From: Cephalotus follicularis
Lineage: Eukaryota; Streptophyta; Magnoliopsida; Oxalidales; Cephalotaceae
Reading direction: 5' to 3'
Length of the DNA stretch: 64,000 bases
Assembly: GCA_001972305.1 (NCBI GenBank)
Contig: BDDD01000182.1
Span: 497,595 to 561,594, forward strand
Positions 22,180-35,048 of this stretch are shown here, one piece after another (position 1 is the stretch's first letter; every line of letters starts with the position of its first letter). The notes beneath the pieces were generated by a model that saw only the letters and a list, made by a program, of their open reading frames with translations, was not told where the DNA came from and ran no database searches. A program made the translations under genes and the position numbers.

Positions 22180-24946
22180 TGTAATGCCCGGAATTTTCAT
22201 ATGCATGATATTTCATAATTAATGTGAATCATGGAAATTCCATTTTGATAATGCTACCCAATTGAGTATGATTTGTTGAAGGTATAATGCGAATTGGAAA
22301 AGGGGCTGAAAACAGCCTTAAGCGTCGACACCAAAGAAGTAAGCGTCGAAGACCAACTAATGCAACACGCGCTTAAATGTATGTGCTCAAAGCGTTGACG
22401 CCAGAGTTAAGTGTCGACGCCAATGCGTGCGCTGAGTTAAGCGTCGACGCCTATGTTATAACCTACAACGCTTAATGTCGAATATCAGACACGCTTAGTG
22501 TTGGCAGAAACATGTGCAATAGGGTAGATTTAATCACTGTTTGGCACGTTATGGCGCCAGGAATGGCTTGTCCAACATGCACACCTCCTTCTTGAGCATG
22601 CAGTGACTAAAGCGGAAGAGAAAGCATGACACATAGGTGTCATGTGGCAGGTGATAAGTGAAGGGAAGAAAGAGAAAGGCGCCTGGCGCCATGTGCATTT
22701 TATGCATGCGGGTAGGGGAGAGAGAAAGAGAATGCGCCATTTAAAACATGCCATTCTCATTCCTTCTCTTCAGTGACTGAAAGTGAAAGAAGAGAGGAAG
22801 AAATAGAGGAAAAAACAGAGAGAAAAATAGGGGAAGAAAAGAGAGAGGAGCCATTCCTCCATTGTCGAGTTGAACCAAAGCTTGGAAGCTTGAAGCTCGA
22901 ACCTGAGCTTGAATACCGAACCTGGGAGCTCAAAACGCCATTGATCAAGAACTCAAAGAGGTGGACTTTCAGATTCCTAACTTGGAACCAAAGGTAGGGG
23001 AAATTATACATGCAATTTTGAGTTCAAGGATCGTGTTTGTTCATTGATGTTTGCATGGATTTGTGGATTGTTAGGAGTATGACTGGTATTATGGTTCCTG
23101 TGAGATGTTAACCTACATGCATGTTATGCTATTGTGTGATATTGGATTGTATTGTATGTTTGGATTCCTTGATCTTCCGCTGGTTTTTGTGACACATTGG
23201 AGAAGATGACCTAGCCGTCTTTAACCGTCGACACTTAAAGGATAAGCGCCGACGCTTTGACACGTTATACAAAAATGTATACTAGTTTGATGAATAAACA
23301 TCGACGCTTATGGACAACGTCGATGCCTTGTTTCAAAAAAAGCACACACACTGGTTGATGATAAACGTCGACGCTTAGAGAAAGCATTGACGCCCTACTC
23401 GGATAATGTGGAGAGATGGCTACGTGGACATTGACACCTGGGGTCCTACGTCAAGCGTCGACGCCAAAGCGATAAGCACCGACGCTCAAGGATCCTTACC
23501 TTGAAGCGTCAATGGCAAAGACACTTCTTAAAGAAAATGTTTCTGGTTAAAGCGCTGACGCTATGGAGTTGAGCGTTGATGCTTAAGGGACATAAGCGCC
23601 GACGCCTCAGAGATAAACGTGGATGCATAAAGCACTGTTTCGGATGATTTCGCTTAGATAGCATCCGTTGAGCCCGGATTGAGCCTAGGTGCATCTGAGC
23701 ATATGTTTGCATTGCATACTATTGTGGATTGAACTGTTGATTTCTAAAATGTTGTCGTTTTGGAAATGCATAGATGGTTTAATAAAATCATTGCTATATG
23801 GAAATGTATATTTTCCAAAGGGATTGAAAAATGGTTTCAAATGATTGAAGTACTGTGATGCGAAAATGAGTATTTTCGAAGGATTGAGTATTGTTCAGAA
23901 TGACTCTTTGTACAATTTTAAATAAATGTAATATTGTCAAGTATTTTATAACTATATTCTACTTGGAAATGGATTGATTGAATTGGATTGTGATGGGAAT
24001 TCCATAAGGTACCGAGGATCGAGTGCAAGTAACTGGTAATTTCACATGTGTTGGCTACTAACCACTGAGTGCAAAGTAGTTAGGGTTTCTCATTATGGCT
24101 ACAGATCACTGAGTGTGAGTAGTTAGGGACTCCCATATGCGTTGGTTACTAATCACATGAGTGTAATGTAATCGGGTTACTAATCACATGAGTGTATTGT
24201 AACCGGGGGCTAATCACTGAGTGTACGCAACCATGGATTGGATTGATGGGTCCTCCGAGACCTGAGAAAATGGATTGTCTAGTTGTAGCCATTTGGCATG
24301 GCTGCAAACCTACTTAGCATACATACATATATGTACAAATGTGATATACTATGTATTGTATCATGAATGAATTCATTACATGTCATTCATTATCATTTGC
24401 CCCGAAAGGTATTTATATTTACTCTACTTAGCCGAGTGAGGACAAAGGCTAACCCCCTACAATTTTAGATTGACAGAGGCAATCAGACAAGTACTGCCAA
24501 AGCTATGATTGGAAGCTTCTATTCCTGAAGGTTGTTAAGTTGTTTTTTATTGTAATAATCTTGCTCATGTTTGAAGAGGATGCTAAGTTGTACTTTGTCT
24601 CAATTGGATAATTGTATTAATGGGTTTTTGAAATGATGGATTACGTATTTGGATCATTGTTAATGATTTTCTCTATGGGAGAGATTTATGAGTATTGGTG
24701 AGTGTTTATTCAGGCTCCGTTTTGAGGTCAATTAACAAGGGATTATTTGTATTGTATTTTTGTTAAGAAATTTGTGACATACAGTATGGGAGGCTTGTCA
24801 CTTGTTGTTTAGGCTTATGATTATATGCTTCCGCAAGATGTTAATTGTTTCAAAAAGTTTTTAAATTACCGTAAAATGCATAAGCTGAACATATAAATGT
24901 TGATTAACACGACCTAAGAGGTTGTTTATGGAAACGGGGTGTGACA
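22180..24946 (+). repeat. Element F first LTR
   Basis: Starts TGTAATGCCCGG, ends GGGGTGTGACA. Contains RYCGAY motif pairs at 22324/22345, 23227/23248 and 23457/23478, all 21 bp apart. It also has repeated CTAATCAC-GAGTGTA units at 24050-24235 and the conserved GCCGAGTGAGGACAAAGGCT block at 24427-24460. Confidence 0.9.
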
Positions 24947-24950
24947 AAAG

Positions 24951-24962
24951 TGGTATCAGAGC
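24951..24962 (+). other. Element F first primer-binding site
   Basis: TGGTATCAGAGC, 4 bases after the LTR end at 24946. Confidence 0.93.
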
Positions 24963-25060
24963 ATATTCCATATATGCTTAGTTTGGATAAGTTCCTTGGC
25001 AATTAGTGAATCATTTTTTCTAAAGATGTGACTAATTGTCATCTTTTCTATAGGAGATAA

Positions 25061-27839
25061 ATGGACAAAAGAGGAAGGCATGGAAGAGCTAGAGCTGTTA
25101 GGGAGAATGTTCCTCAAGAAACAATTGTTCCTCAAGAAACAATTGTTCAACAAAATGCACCTGAAGGGAGAGATCCGTTGCATCGCATTGTCGATTACTT
25201 TTAGCAGCAAATGGCTGTTAATGCCGCTCATGCGGTGGAAATGTGCCGTTATTATGATCAATCTCAGCCTAGACACAGGGTGTTGCATTCGGATATACCG
25301 AGTCCGGTGCCAAAATGGACAAAAGGTGAAAAGGGTGTAGAATAAAACTTAAACATACAATCAACGCAGCGGAAAAGCACCCTATATAACAAAACAAGTC
25401 CATAAAGACACATCCACAGACCACACGGATCACCACAACATCTACAGAATTGAATTAGTGTCACCATTGCTCACAATGGTGACACACAAGCATGGCAAGA
25501 AGAAGAGAGACCAAAGATTATACCAGTGGGTGATGGCTCCTTCTTTCTTTGCCGCTACAAGCTTGAGTAGATTCCCTTGATGTTCTCCAAGCCTCAGGAA
25601 CAGCAAGCAATCCAACCAGCAAAAAGAAAGTATATGAACTCGCACACTCTCTCACTTAGCTTAGAAAAGGTGCATTGATTTTGACCAATGAAGTCAACAA
25701 TCAATCCACCCTAGATAAGCCTTTGGTTGGTGTATATCAGATAAAGGAACACACACTTGCAGAGAAGAATTCAAGGTCAATTGCCCACAAAAAAATGTCT
25801 CTACTCTACCTTTCCATTTTCTGCAGAAATGCCTAATACCAGCCTCAATTTCTCTCTCCCAATCTCCCATTCACTTAGGATCATGGCCCTCACTCCCTGG
25901 GAGTCCGAAGCCATGATTCCCACGCTTCCATAACGTGTAAAATCAAGAGAAACCGGCTAAGGATGTGAGAGAAGTAGTGCCCACGATTTGAGCTCGTGCA
26001 CAGGCTGCACGTTCTGCTCAAAGACGTCGACGCCTTCCAAAGGAAGTCGACGTCTATGCAACATTGCACTAAAGCACATCGATGCTTTCTAAAAGACATC
26101 GACGTCTTTATCAGAGAAAAGCAGCGACGTCTTTCTAAAAGTCATTGACGCCTTTTGTCCAGTGAAGCATAAAGAGTCTAACTCTTTCAGTGGTTTCATG
26201 TATCCTTCGAATATTGGTTAAGTAAGATCAAACATATGTGTTTCCACAAAATGTAAAATCAGTATAATCAGACCATAATAGGGCCGATCACCTTCACTCA
26301 GGTGTGACAATCCCTTATTGCGCACTCACTTATATTCATATAGATTCGATCATACCCAAAGACCACCCGATTGCCAGCCCTGCGTAAGGACTGGGTAAGG
26401 TGGAGATCAAAGCATAACCGTCTCCATAAATATAGAGTAGTCGATCAGGTCTAAGGATCAGACGAGTTAAAGAACTCGCTAAGTGATAATCACCTATACA
26501 CAACCGCAACAAGCAGGAGTCACTACTGACTCGAGAATAGCGACTATCCAAATAGTGTCTCCTACGCGGGTCCTGTTCAGTGTACACGCTCCCAGCGCGT
26601 ACCCCATATTTGCCCTAGTGTCCAACACAGATGGTAGTGAAAGAATCCATCCCCCGATTCCATGAGCAGGCAACATACGCGCAAGTCTATCCAGTTCACT
26701 AATGCCCACAAACTGAACCTATGACTTGGAACAAGTTTGACATAAGGAATAAGGTAACCAGTCTCACAGCCTCCATGCTAGGCATCCAACCTTATGTCAG
26801 GGCATCACTAGTATAAATAGGTAATTAACTACTTCAATTATGTGATAAAATACAAGTGATATTGCCTTAACAAATTTAGCACGCATCATATATAAGAAAA
26901 AAGATTGTTCCATACATGGTAAGATATAATATGACAATCCTTCTAATGGCTTGTCGGGTCACTATATCTAACACAGGGTTCCTCATCATTGCTCGCGTGA
27001 GGGTGGGAATTCGTTTGGAAAAACTCTGAAGAGTTTCATGAGGCAGAATCCTCCTAGTTTTAAAGGAGAGCTTGATGTGCCTATTGCAGAAAGATGGTTA
27101 CAAGATCTTGAGAAAATCTTTGATATGATGGACTGCAATGATGACCACAAGTTGAAGTTTGACATGTACCGTTTATGGGGTGAGGCTACTCACTGGTGGG
27201 AGATGGTCAAGGCAAAGTGGGAGTCGACGGGACTCGACAGTACATGGGAGAGGTTCCAAAGGGAGTTTCTTGATACTTATGTACCACAGATCAAGCAAGA
27301 ACGGAGAGAGACGGAGTTCTTGGAGTTGTGTCAATGAGAGATGACTGTGGCCATGTATCAGGCCAGATTTATGGAGCTAGCCAGACACTCAGCCTATCTG
27401 GTAGCTGATGAAGAGAAGAAGATACAGAGATTCTTGAGGGGTCTATGACCGGATCTTCGGTCAAGGATTAGATCCATGGAGTTGGAGAGTTTTGTAGAAG
27501 TCACTCAAAAAGCAAGATTGATGGAGAGCATTTCAAATGAGGACCGTACTGAGAGGGCTCGTATACAGTAGAGTAAGCAAATCCATACGCAGTCTAGGCC
27601 AGCATCATCAAAATGGCAAGGAAGTTGTTCTCCAACAAAATCATCAAGGAACAGATCTCAATAGATAGCTACCCAAGGTACTCCTAGTCAGGGGAGTAAT
27701 GCTAGAACTGAAGCTTGTTCTCATTGTGTCCGTAAAAGCCTTCAGCTGGAGGATTGTTGGTTGAAAAATGGGATGTGCATGAAGTACAGAGCACCCAACG
27801 ATTTCAGGAGGGATTGTCCAACAAGGTAAGTGACTGTGC
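25061..27839 (+). pseudogene. Element F gag (first unit), split by solo LTR S2
   Basis: Starts MDKRGRHGRARAV at 25061 and includes a direct 18-base duplication (CTCAAGAAACAATTGTTC, about 25112-25147). It has a TAG where Gln is expected (DYF-stop-QQMAVN) and is interrupted at 25280 by S2. It resumes at 26974 and the gag core is open at 27038-27337 (MRQNPPSFKGELDV; YRLWGEATHWWEMV). Further TGA/TAG stops follow. The first zinc knuckle is damaged (CSHCVRKSLQLEDC lacks the His position) and the second lost its cysteines (MKYRAPNDFRRDC). Non-functional. Confidence 0.85.
25281..26973. mobile_element. Solo LTR S2 in the F gag
   Basis: TGTTGCATTCGG ... ATATCTAACA with TG/CA ends and a perfect 5-bp duplication CAGGG (25276-25280 and 26974-26978). 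1693 bp without a coding frame, primer site or polypurine tract. It contains spaced RTCGAY motifs from 26026 (starts 26026 and 26046 are 20 bp apart). Its superfamily is unknown to me. Confidence 0.9.
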
Positions 27840-28913
27840 CTACTAGATCTGTAAGTGATAGTGGTACTACAATTGGACCTTGACAATGGAGAGATACCGG
27901 CAACAGCATCATGAGAGGTTAGGTCTTCCCTCTTACTCACATACATTTTATTGTTATTAATCGAAGCTGTTTTGATTGATTGGGTTATCAAAAATAGTGA
28001 TTGAGTGGATATTGATTAATATTAAGTTAGAACCTTCAGGGGGCTAGCTAGCAAGTATGAGAGTGAATGAATAATTAACTTCACGGTCAAACGAACGATT
28101 GAATGAATTCTTGAGGCAGCAGAGGGAATGAACGAACATACACGTATATTTTGGTGTGGGATAACATATATACGTAGGTAACTTCTAGGCTTCTGTTGGC
28201 ATGGTAAATGAGTATGGATTGTATCGTATCGATGTCGATTATATCAATTGGTTATTGGAGATAAGTCGATGAGACTTGCATTGGCTACAAAAGGTTGAAC
28301 AATCAACAATTAAGAATGAGTATTCCATGACACACATTCGGGAGATATTCGATTATAAGGATCAAGAGTATTCTCTAAATTCGATTTGAGATCGGGTTAT
28401 CACCAGTTAAGAGTACGAGAAGGGGATATCGAAAGACGACTTTTAAAACACGATATTATCATTACGAGTTTCGGTTACACCAGCAACATTCATAGCATTA
28501 ATGAATGGTATGTCCCGATCATGCCAGGATCAGTTGGTCGTAATACTCATTGATGGCCTACTGAGATAGTCAAAAGAACTAAGTAGATAGTGTGGAAAGG
28601 AGACTTTTATTTTTGATGTCTTCCATGGTTTTACGTTATGAAACTACATCCGAGATCCATTATACATCATGCATGGTGACTCGATATCAATGCATGATGA
28701 TCCTTCTTGCGAGAAGTCACCCGTGAGGACCCTCGATTGGAAGACACAAGTATTGAGGAACCGAATCGTACCTATGGTGAGGATTCAATGATAGTTTCAT
28801 CGTCCTTATGAAATGATATGGGAACATGACGAAGAGATTAGGGAATGATGCCTCATTTATCCCAGAAGTGTTAAGAAAATTTGATGATGAATTTTTTTTG
28901 AAGAAGGGTGAAT
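27840..28913 (+). pseudogene. Element F pol relic: RT scraps and chromodomain remnant
   Basis: Only scraps of pol remain. Near 28385-28480 the sequence reads [14 protein letters not shown] before the frame breaks (RT). Near 28503-28590 it reads DQLVVILIDG, where the family has FIDD, so the second active-site Asp is Gly. At about 28718-28850 DWKTQVLRNRIVPMVRIQ, two stops, then FHRPYEMIWEHDEEIRE is the chromodomain-like end of integrase. Protease, RNase H and the integrase core are gone. 27840-28380 has no recognisable coding. Confidence 0.75.
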
Positions 28914-31610
28914 TGTAACGCCCGGAATTCCCATATGTGTTATATTTCATAATTAATCTGAATGATGGAAATTCCATTTTGATGATGGTTCCCAATTGAG
29001 TAAGGATTTGTTGAAGGTATAATGCGAATTGGAAAAGGGGCTGAAAACAGCCTTAAGCGTCGACACGTAAGAAGTAAGTGTCGACTCCCAACGAATGCAA
29101 TGCACACTTAAAGCATCGACACCTATGTTATAACCGGCGACGCTTAATGTCGAATATCCGACACGTTTTAGTGTTGGCAGAAACATGTGCAAGGGGGTAG
29201 ATTTAATCATTGTTTAGCGCATTATGGAGCCAAGAATGGCGTGTCCAACATGCAAGCCTGACTCCTGACCATGCAGTGACTGAAATGGAAGAGAAAGCAT
29301 GACACATGGGTGTCATGTGGTAGGTGAGAAGTGGAGGGAAGAAAGAGAAAGGCGCCTAGCGCCATGTGCATGTTATGCATGCGGGTAGGGGAGAGAGAAA
29401 GAGAATGTGCCATTTAAAACATGCCATTCTCATTCATTCTCTTTAATGACTGAAAGTGAAAGAATAGAGGAAGAAACAGAAGGAAAAACAGAGAGAAAAA
29501 TCGGGGAAGAAAAGAGAGAGAAAGAGGGAGGAACCATTTCTCCATTATCGAGTTGAACCAAAGCTTGGAAGCTTGGGACTTGGAGCTCGAACCTGGGCTT
29601 GAATACCAAACCTGGGAGCTCAAAATGTCATTGATCAAGAACTCAAAGATGTGGACTTTCGGATTCCTAACTTGGAACCAAAGGCAGGGGAAATTATACA
29701 TGCAATTTTGAGTTCAAGGATTGTGTTTGTTCATTGATGTTTGCATGGATTTGTGGATTGTTAAGAGCATGACTGGTATTATGGTTCCTGTGAGATGTTA
29801 ACCTACATGCATGTTATGATATGGTATGATATTGGATTGTATTACATGTTTGGACTGCTTGATCTTCCCCTGGTTTTTGTGACGTGTTAGAGAAGATGAC
29901 CTGGTCTTATTTAACCGTCGACGCTTAAAGGATAAGCGCCGACGCTTTGACATGTTAAACAAAAATATATACGGGTTTGACGAATAAACGTCGACGCCTT
30001 GTTTCAAAAATGCACACTTGTTGATGATAAATGTCGACGATTAGAGAAAGCATTGACGACCTGTTCGGATAATGTCAAGAGATGGCTACCTAGACATTGA
30101 CGCCTGGGGTCCTACCTCAAGCATTGACGCCAAAGTGATAAGCACCGATGCTCAAGGATCCTTACCTTGAAGCGTCGATGCCAAAAACGCTTGTTAACGC
30201 GAATGTTTCTTGTTAAAGTGCTGGCACTATGGAGTTGAGCGTCGACGCTTAAGGGACATAAGTGCCGACACCTTGGAGATAAACGTCGACGCCTAAAGCA
30301 ATGTTTCGGACGATTTCGCTTAGATAGCATCCGTTGAGCCCGGATTGAGCCTAGGTGCATCTGAGCATATGTTTGCATTGCATACTATTATGGATTGAAT
30401 TGTTGATTTCTAAAATGTTGTCATTTTGGAAATGCATAGATGGTTTAATAAAATCACTGCTACATGGAAATGTATATTTTTTAAAGGCATTGAAAAATGG
30501 TTTCAAATTATTGAAATACTGTAATGTGATAATGAGTATTTTTGAAGGATTGAGTGCTGTTCAAAATGACTGTTTGTACATTTTAAATAATTGTAATATT
30601 GTCAAGTATTTTATAACTATATCCTACTTGGAAATGGATTGATTGAATTGGATTGTGATGGGAATTCCATAGGTTACCGAGCACTGAGTGCAAGTAACTG
30701 GGAATTTCACATGTGTTGGCTACTAAGCACTGAGTGTAAAGTAGTTAGGGTTTCTCATTATGGCTACAAATCACTGATTGTGAGTAGTTAGGGACTCCTA
30801 TATGCGTTGGTTACTAATCACATGAGTGTAATGTAATCGGGTTACTAATCGCATGAGTGTAATGTAACCGGGTGCTAATCACTGAGTGTACGTAACCGTG
30901 GATTGGATTGATGGGTCCTTATAGACCTGAAAAAATGGATTGTCTTGTTGTAGCCATTTGGCATGGTTGCAAACCTGTTTAGCATACATACATATATGTA
31001 CAAATGTGATATGCTAGGTATTGCATCATGAATGCATTCATTACATGTCATTCATTATCATTTGCCCCGAAAGGTATTTATATTTACTCTACTTAGCCGA
31101 GTGAGGACAAAGGCTAACCCCCTACAATTTCATATTGATAGAGTCAATCGGACAAGTACTGCCAAAGCTGTGATTGGAAGCTTCTATTCCTAAAGGTTGT
31201 TAAGTTGTTTTGTATGGTAATAATCGTGCTCATGTTTGAAGAGGATGCTAAGTTGTACTTTTTTTAAATTGGAAAATTGTATTATTGGGTTTTTGAAATG
31301 ATGGATTAAGTATTTGGATAATTATTAACGGTTTTCTGTATGGGAGAGATTTATGTGTATTGGTCAGTATTTATTCACACTCCATTTTGAGGGCAATAAC
31401 AAGGGATTAATTGTATTGTATTTTGGTTAAGAAATTTGTGACATGCAGTATGGGATGCTTGTCATTTGTTGTTTCGATTTATGATTATATGCTTTCGCAA
31501 GATGTTAATTGTTTAGAAAAGTTTTTAAATTGCCGTAAAATGCATAAGATGAACATATAAATGTTGATTGCCATGACCTTAGAGGTTGTTTATGGAAACG
31601 GGGTGTGACA
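28914..31610 (+). repeat. Element F second LTR
   Basis: Starts TGTAACGCCCGG, ends GGGGTGTGACA. It aligns along its length with 22180-24946, with many scattered differences and some short deletions, so these are not young twin LTRs. The conserved block lies at about 31091-31125. Confidence 0.9.
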
Positions 31611-31614
31611 AAAG

Positions 31615-31626
31615 TGGTATCAAAGC
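31615..31626 (+). other. Element F second primer-binding site
   Basis: TGGTATCAAAGC, one change from TGGTATCAGAGC, 4 bases after the second LTR. Confidence 0.85.
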
Positions 31627-31724
31627 ATAATCCATATATGCTTAGCTTGGATAAGTTCCTTGGCAATTACTGAATCATTTTTTCTAAAGACATGACTAAT
31701 CCTCATCTTTCTTAGCGGAGATAA

Positions 31725-32168
31725 ATGGATGGAAGAAGAAGGCGTGGAAGAGCCAGAGCTGTTGGGGAGAATGTTCCTCAAGAAGAAGATGTTCCACAAA
31801 ATGCACATGAAGGGAGAGATATATTGGATCGCATTGACGATTACTTTCAGCAGCAAATGGCTGTTAATGCTGCTCGTGTAGAGCAGATGCCCCGCTATTA
31901 TGCTCAGGCTCATCCTAGACATAGGGTTCCTGATCATTGCCTACGTGAGGATGGGAATTCGTTTGGAAGAAATATGGAGAGATTCATGAGGCAGAATCCT
32001 CCTAGTTTTAAAGGAGAGCTTGATGCGTCTGTTGCAGAAAGATGGTTACAAGATCTTGAGAAAATCTTTGATGTGATGGACTGCACCAATGACCAAAAGT
32101 TGAAGTTTGCCGTGTCCATTTATGGGGAAAGGCCACTGTCTGGTGGGAGATAGTTAAGGCAAAGTCGG
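31725..32168 (+). pseudogene. Element F gag (second unit), 5' part, cut by element B
   Basis: Open for 142 codons from MDGRRRRGRARAVGENVPQ. It is less damaged than the first copy: the Gln that became a stop in the first gag is still Gln here (DYFQQQMAVNAA). The gag core starts MRQNPPSFKGELDASVAERW. The frame shifts near 32120 (YGERPLSGGR, where the family has RLWGEATHWWE) and the sequence is cut at 32168 by the B LTR. Confidence 0.85.
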
Positions 32169-33676
32169 TGTCACGCCCGAGATTTTCATTAAATGTAATA
32201 TTGTATTTCCCGCTGTAATCGATGTATTAAATTAATGAAAATCATGATTTTTCTACTTTGTAATGATAAGACTTAACCGTAAAGTTAAAGAAATGTTGTG
32301 AAAAGTGTTGCAATAGGGTGGGCAGCCGATTGTCAGAGAGAGGCAATCGACTGGACCCCCTTAAGTAGAACCAGGCGGCTGTTGGGAGAAACAACTGGCT
32401 AGAAATGTTGGCACAGATAGCCGATTGTCGTGGAAAACAGTCGACTGCCATGGGTCGGACAGCATAACATGCGTGCTAGGCTTGTCATGGCAGAGAGATG
32501 AGTGATTGATGGGAAATGCTGGCAGAAAGAGAGCGAAAAAAGGGAACTCGTTTTTCCCATAAAAACACACATTCTCTTCCTCCTTCCATCAGCATTGCAT
32601 AGAGAGGGAAGAAATTGAGAGTTTGTGAGGAAGAAGGAGAGAAAAGAGAGGAAGAAGTTGAGCCCAAACGCTCCACACTTGAACCGGGACACTTGGAGAC
32701 TTGAACCAGTGGGAGAACCGGACCTGTTGGAGCCATTGGACGGACCTGGGAGCTTTGAACGCCTCGGATCTGGGACTTAAAGAGGTGGATTGAAATTCCT
32801 AACTTGGAATTCAAAGGTAGGGGATTTTATAATTGTGATTTAAGTTCCGTTATAATGGATGTTCATAGATGAAATGCATGCAATAGACTGTGATATGAGC
32901 ATGAAATGTGTTGTTGTTGATGAATGCCCTGTTGTGTTTGGATTGGGCTGAGAATTGCGTGTATTTTTCTACTGTTTTGGTGCACTGCTCGCAGGAGCAG
33001 CCGACTGTTCAAGGGTACCAGCCGACTATTCAGTGCGAATAGCCGACTACTCGAGGGAAACAGCCGACTGTGCTAAGGAGCCAGTCGACTGTTCATGCGT
33101 TTTAATGGAGGTCACCTCCTGCTTGTTGTGTAGTCGACTGCCAAGAGAGAGTAGCCGATAGTAGATGGCACATCCGACTGTTGTTAGAGGGTAGCCGACT
33201 GCGAAAAGAGGAGAGCCAACTGTTGATAGGCAGACAGCCGACGACCAGGCTAGGCCAGCCGACTGTTGAGAGGGAACAATCGACTGTCATGAAGTGACAG
33301 CTGACTGTTGAGGGACTGACTTGCATTCTGAGCATATGTGTGCATTGTGTACTGTTGTGAACTGATTGTCACTGATTGTGAAATGTTTTATCATTTTTGG
33401 AAGTGCATACATGATTATTAAAAATCATTATTTCACTTGGAAATGTATGTTTTAAGCAAAATATATATTTTCGGAAGATTGTGAAAATGGCTTCTAAAAG
33501 ATCGTGAACTGTTCAAAGAGTCGTACATCGTGAAAATGTGTTGTTTTCAAGTATTTTTAACTTATAAACTACTTGGAAAACAGATTGTGAATTGAATTGA
33601 TTGTTGATTGTGACTGTTGCCGTACTAGTTGCGTAGCGGAGATGCCAGCGATGGCTAGTGGCAGGGCTCACCCATG
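32169..33676 (+). repeat. Element B 5' LTR, first part
   Basis: Matches the start of the 3' LTR (56829-56986) closely over the shared 158 bases. Contains the phased GCCGAC array (33000-33306) and two further motif pairs (32325/32346 and 32420/32440). It is interrupted by C at CCATG (33672-33676). Confidence 0.88.
33000..33306 (+). repeat. Array of GCCGACT-type motifs at 21-bp spacing
   Basis: Motif starts: 33000, 33021, 33042, 33063, 33084, 33133, 33154, 33173, 33194, 33215, 33237, 33258, 33279, 33300. Spacings are 21 four times, then a gap of 49, then 21, 19, 21, 21, 22, 21, 21, 21. The 6-base core (GCCGAC, GTCGAC, ATCGAC or one change) is kept, while the roughly 15-base spacers differ. Confidence 0.93.
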
Positions 33677-34949
33677 TGTCATGCCCCGAACCGCAAGGGT
33701 AAACCCCCACAATTCGACGCATGAGATACCAATCCGTTCAGTCCATTCAATAATATATGTCATACTCCAAAAGTGCCATATATATATATGTACATAACTT
33801 TAATTCAGAGTCATATTACATCAACGGAATAATCAAATCTATTAAAAACTAACTCTTAAAATCTCCCAAAATTTCGGCATGAAGTATTCGTTTATCGGAC
33901 TTAACCCCCTGTAAAGAAAACACAATTTATATCTCCACACTCCCAAATGAGGAATCAATAGTTTATATATATACGGGGCTCAGCCCTCGAAAATCATAGC
34001 TTAACTCATTATTACATCATTCTGATGCCTCAAATGATAGCCTTTCCCTGTTTAATACATCAACACATATATCATAAGCACTGCCACATGTCGGCAGGTC
34101 GATAGCTGAATAAAACATATATTTGTAATGTCTTTTGAGTGTCTCTTTTACATATCAAAGTATATAAACCCATACAGTTCATTTATAACTCAAGGCTCTT
34201 TTTAAAACTCATATAAATAAATCCATGTCCCTTACCATAAGTAAGATCATATACAATAGGGCAAATCAAAACATGCTATAGATAATCCATCCATCTCAGC
34301 CTATCTCATTTAAAACAATTTATATAAGTAAATCCATAACATAATCACAACGAAGCCATATACAATAACAACATAATCCCAACACCATTACTATCCAAGA
34401 TCCAGCTTAAGTATCCATCCATCTCGATCCATTTCACTGTGATCCATCACCTGGGCCTGAGCCTGACCCATTCCGCATAAAGGGGAAATGGGTCAGCAAC
34501 ATAATGTCGTGTAGGGTATACTATGTGCTATGTATGCAACAGTTATAATAGTATGCAATGTATGCATCAATACAGTAGTGTGACTGTGTAACAGCATGCC
34601 GTGTAATGGTACAGTGATAGTACCGTACAGTGCACAGTGAACAATAAAGGTGTACAGTAATAGTGGCAGTAACAGTAACAATGCAGTGCAGTATATCAGT
34701 GTACAGTTGCGGACAACTTTGATATACCAACTGTCCCTAAGCGGGGTATATCTAGCTAGTCCTAATCATATCCAAGGCCATAGCCCTACAGACAATCCGT
34801 AAACAATAAGTAATCAAACATAGGGACAAACAATCAGTAGGTCTGAGTACTACTCTGCCCCTCCGGCCTGAAATAGTACTACCACCGACTACCTACCCTT
34901 TTGAGGTCGTAGTCGAGTGGGGAAGAGATAACGCTGATCACATCATTGC

Positions 34950-35048
34950 TAAGCCATAAAAACGGACATAGCCCGTAGTTATAATTGTTAATCCGTGAAA
35001 ACGGTCATAACCCGTTGTTAAACCGTAAAAATGGACATAACCCGTAGC
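34950..35048. repeat. Minisatellite in C left LTR, 3 units
   Basis: Three units of about 34-37 bp built on GTAAAAACGGACATAACCCG. The equivalent site in the other LTR (about 40412-40572) has five units. Confidence 0.85.

Larger units (their letters stand above)
22180..32168 (+). mobile_element. Ty3/gypsy chromovirus-like element F: LTR-internal-LTR-internal chain
   Basis: Two related LTRs (22180-24946 and 28914-31610) flank a short internal region, and each LTR is followed by a tRNA-iMet primer site and a gag start. The left flank is TAAAC, and no matching copy follows the second LTR, so the unit continues rightward. It is cut at 32168 by element B. The third LTR, if any, is outside the window. 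Confidence 0.82.

Noticed and set aside
22773-22997. Glu/Arg-rich frame (TESERREEEIEEKTERK)
   Set aside because: Purine-rich LTR sequence; the equivalent place in the second F LTR is not kept open.
33000-33306. Possible CRISPR array because of regular short repeats
   Set aside because: The core is only 6 bases, the unit 21 bp, the spacers are too short, and it lies in a plant LTR without cas genes.
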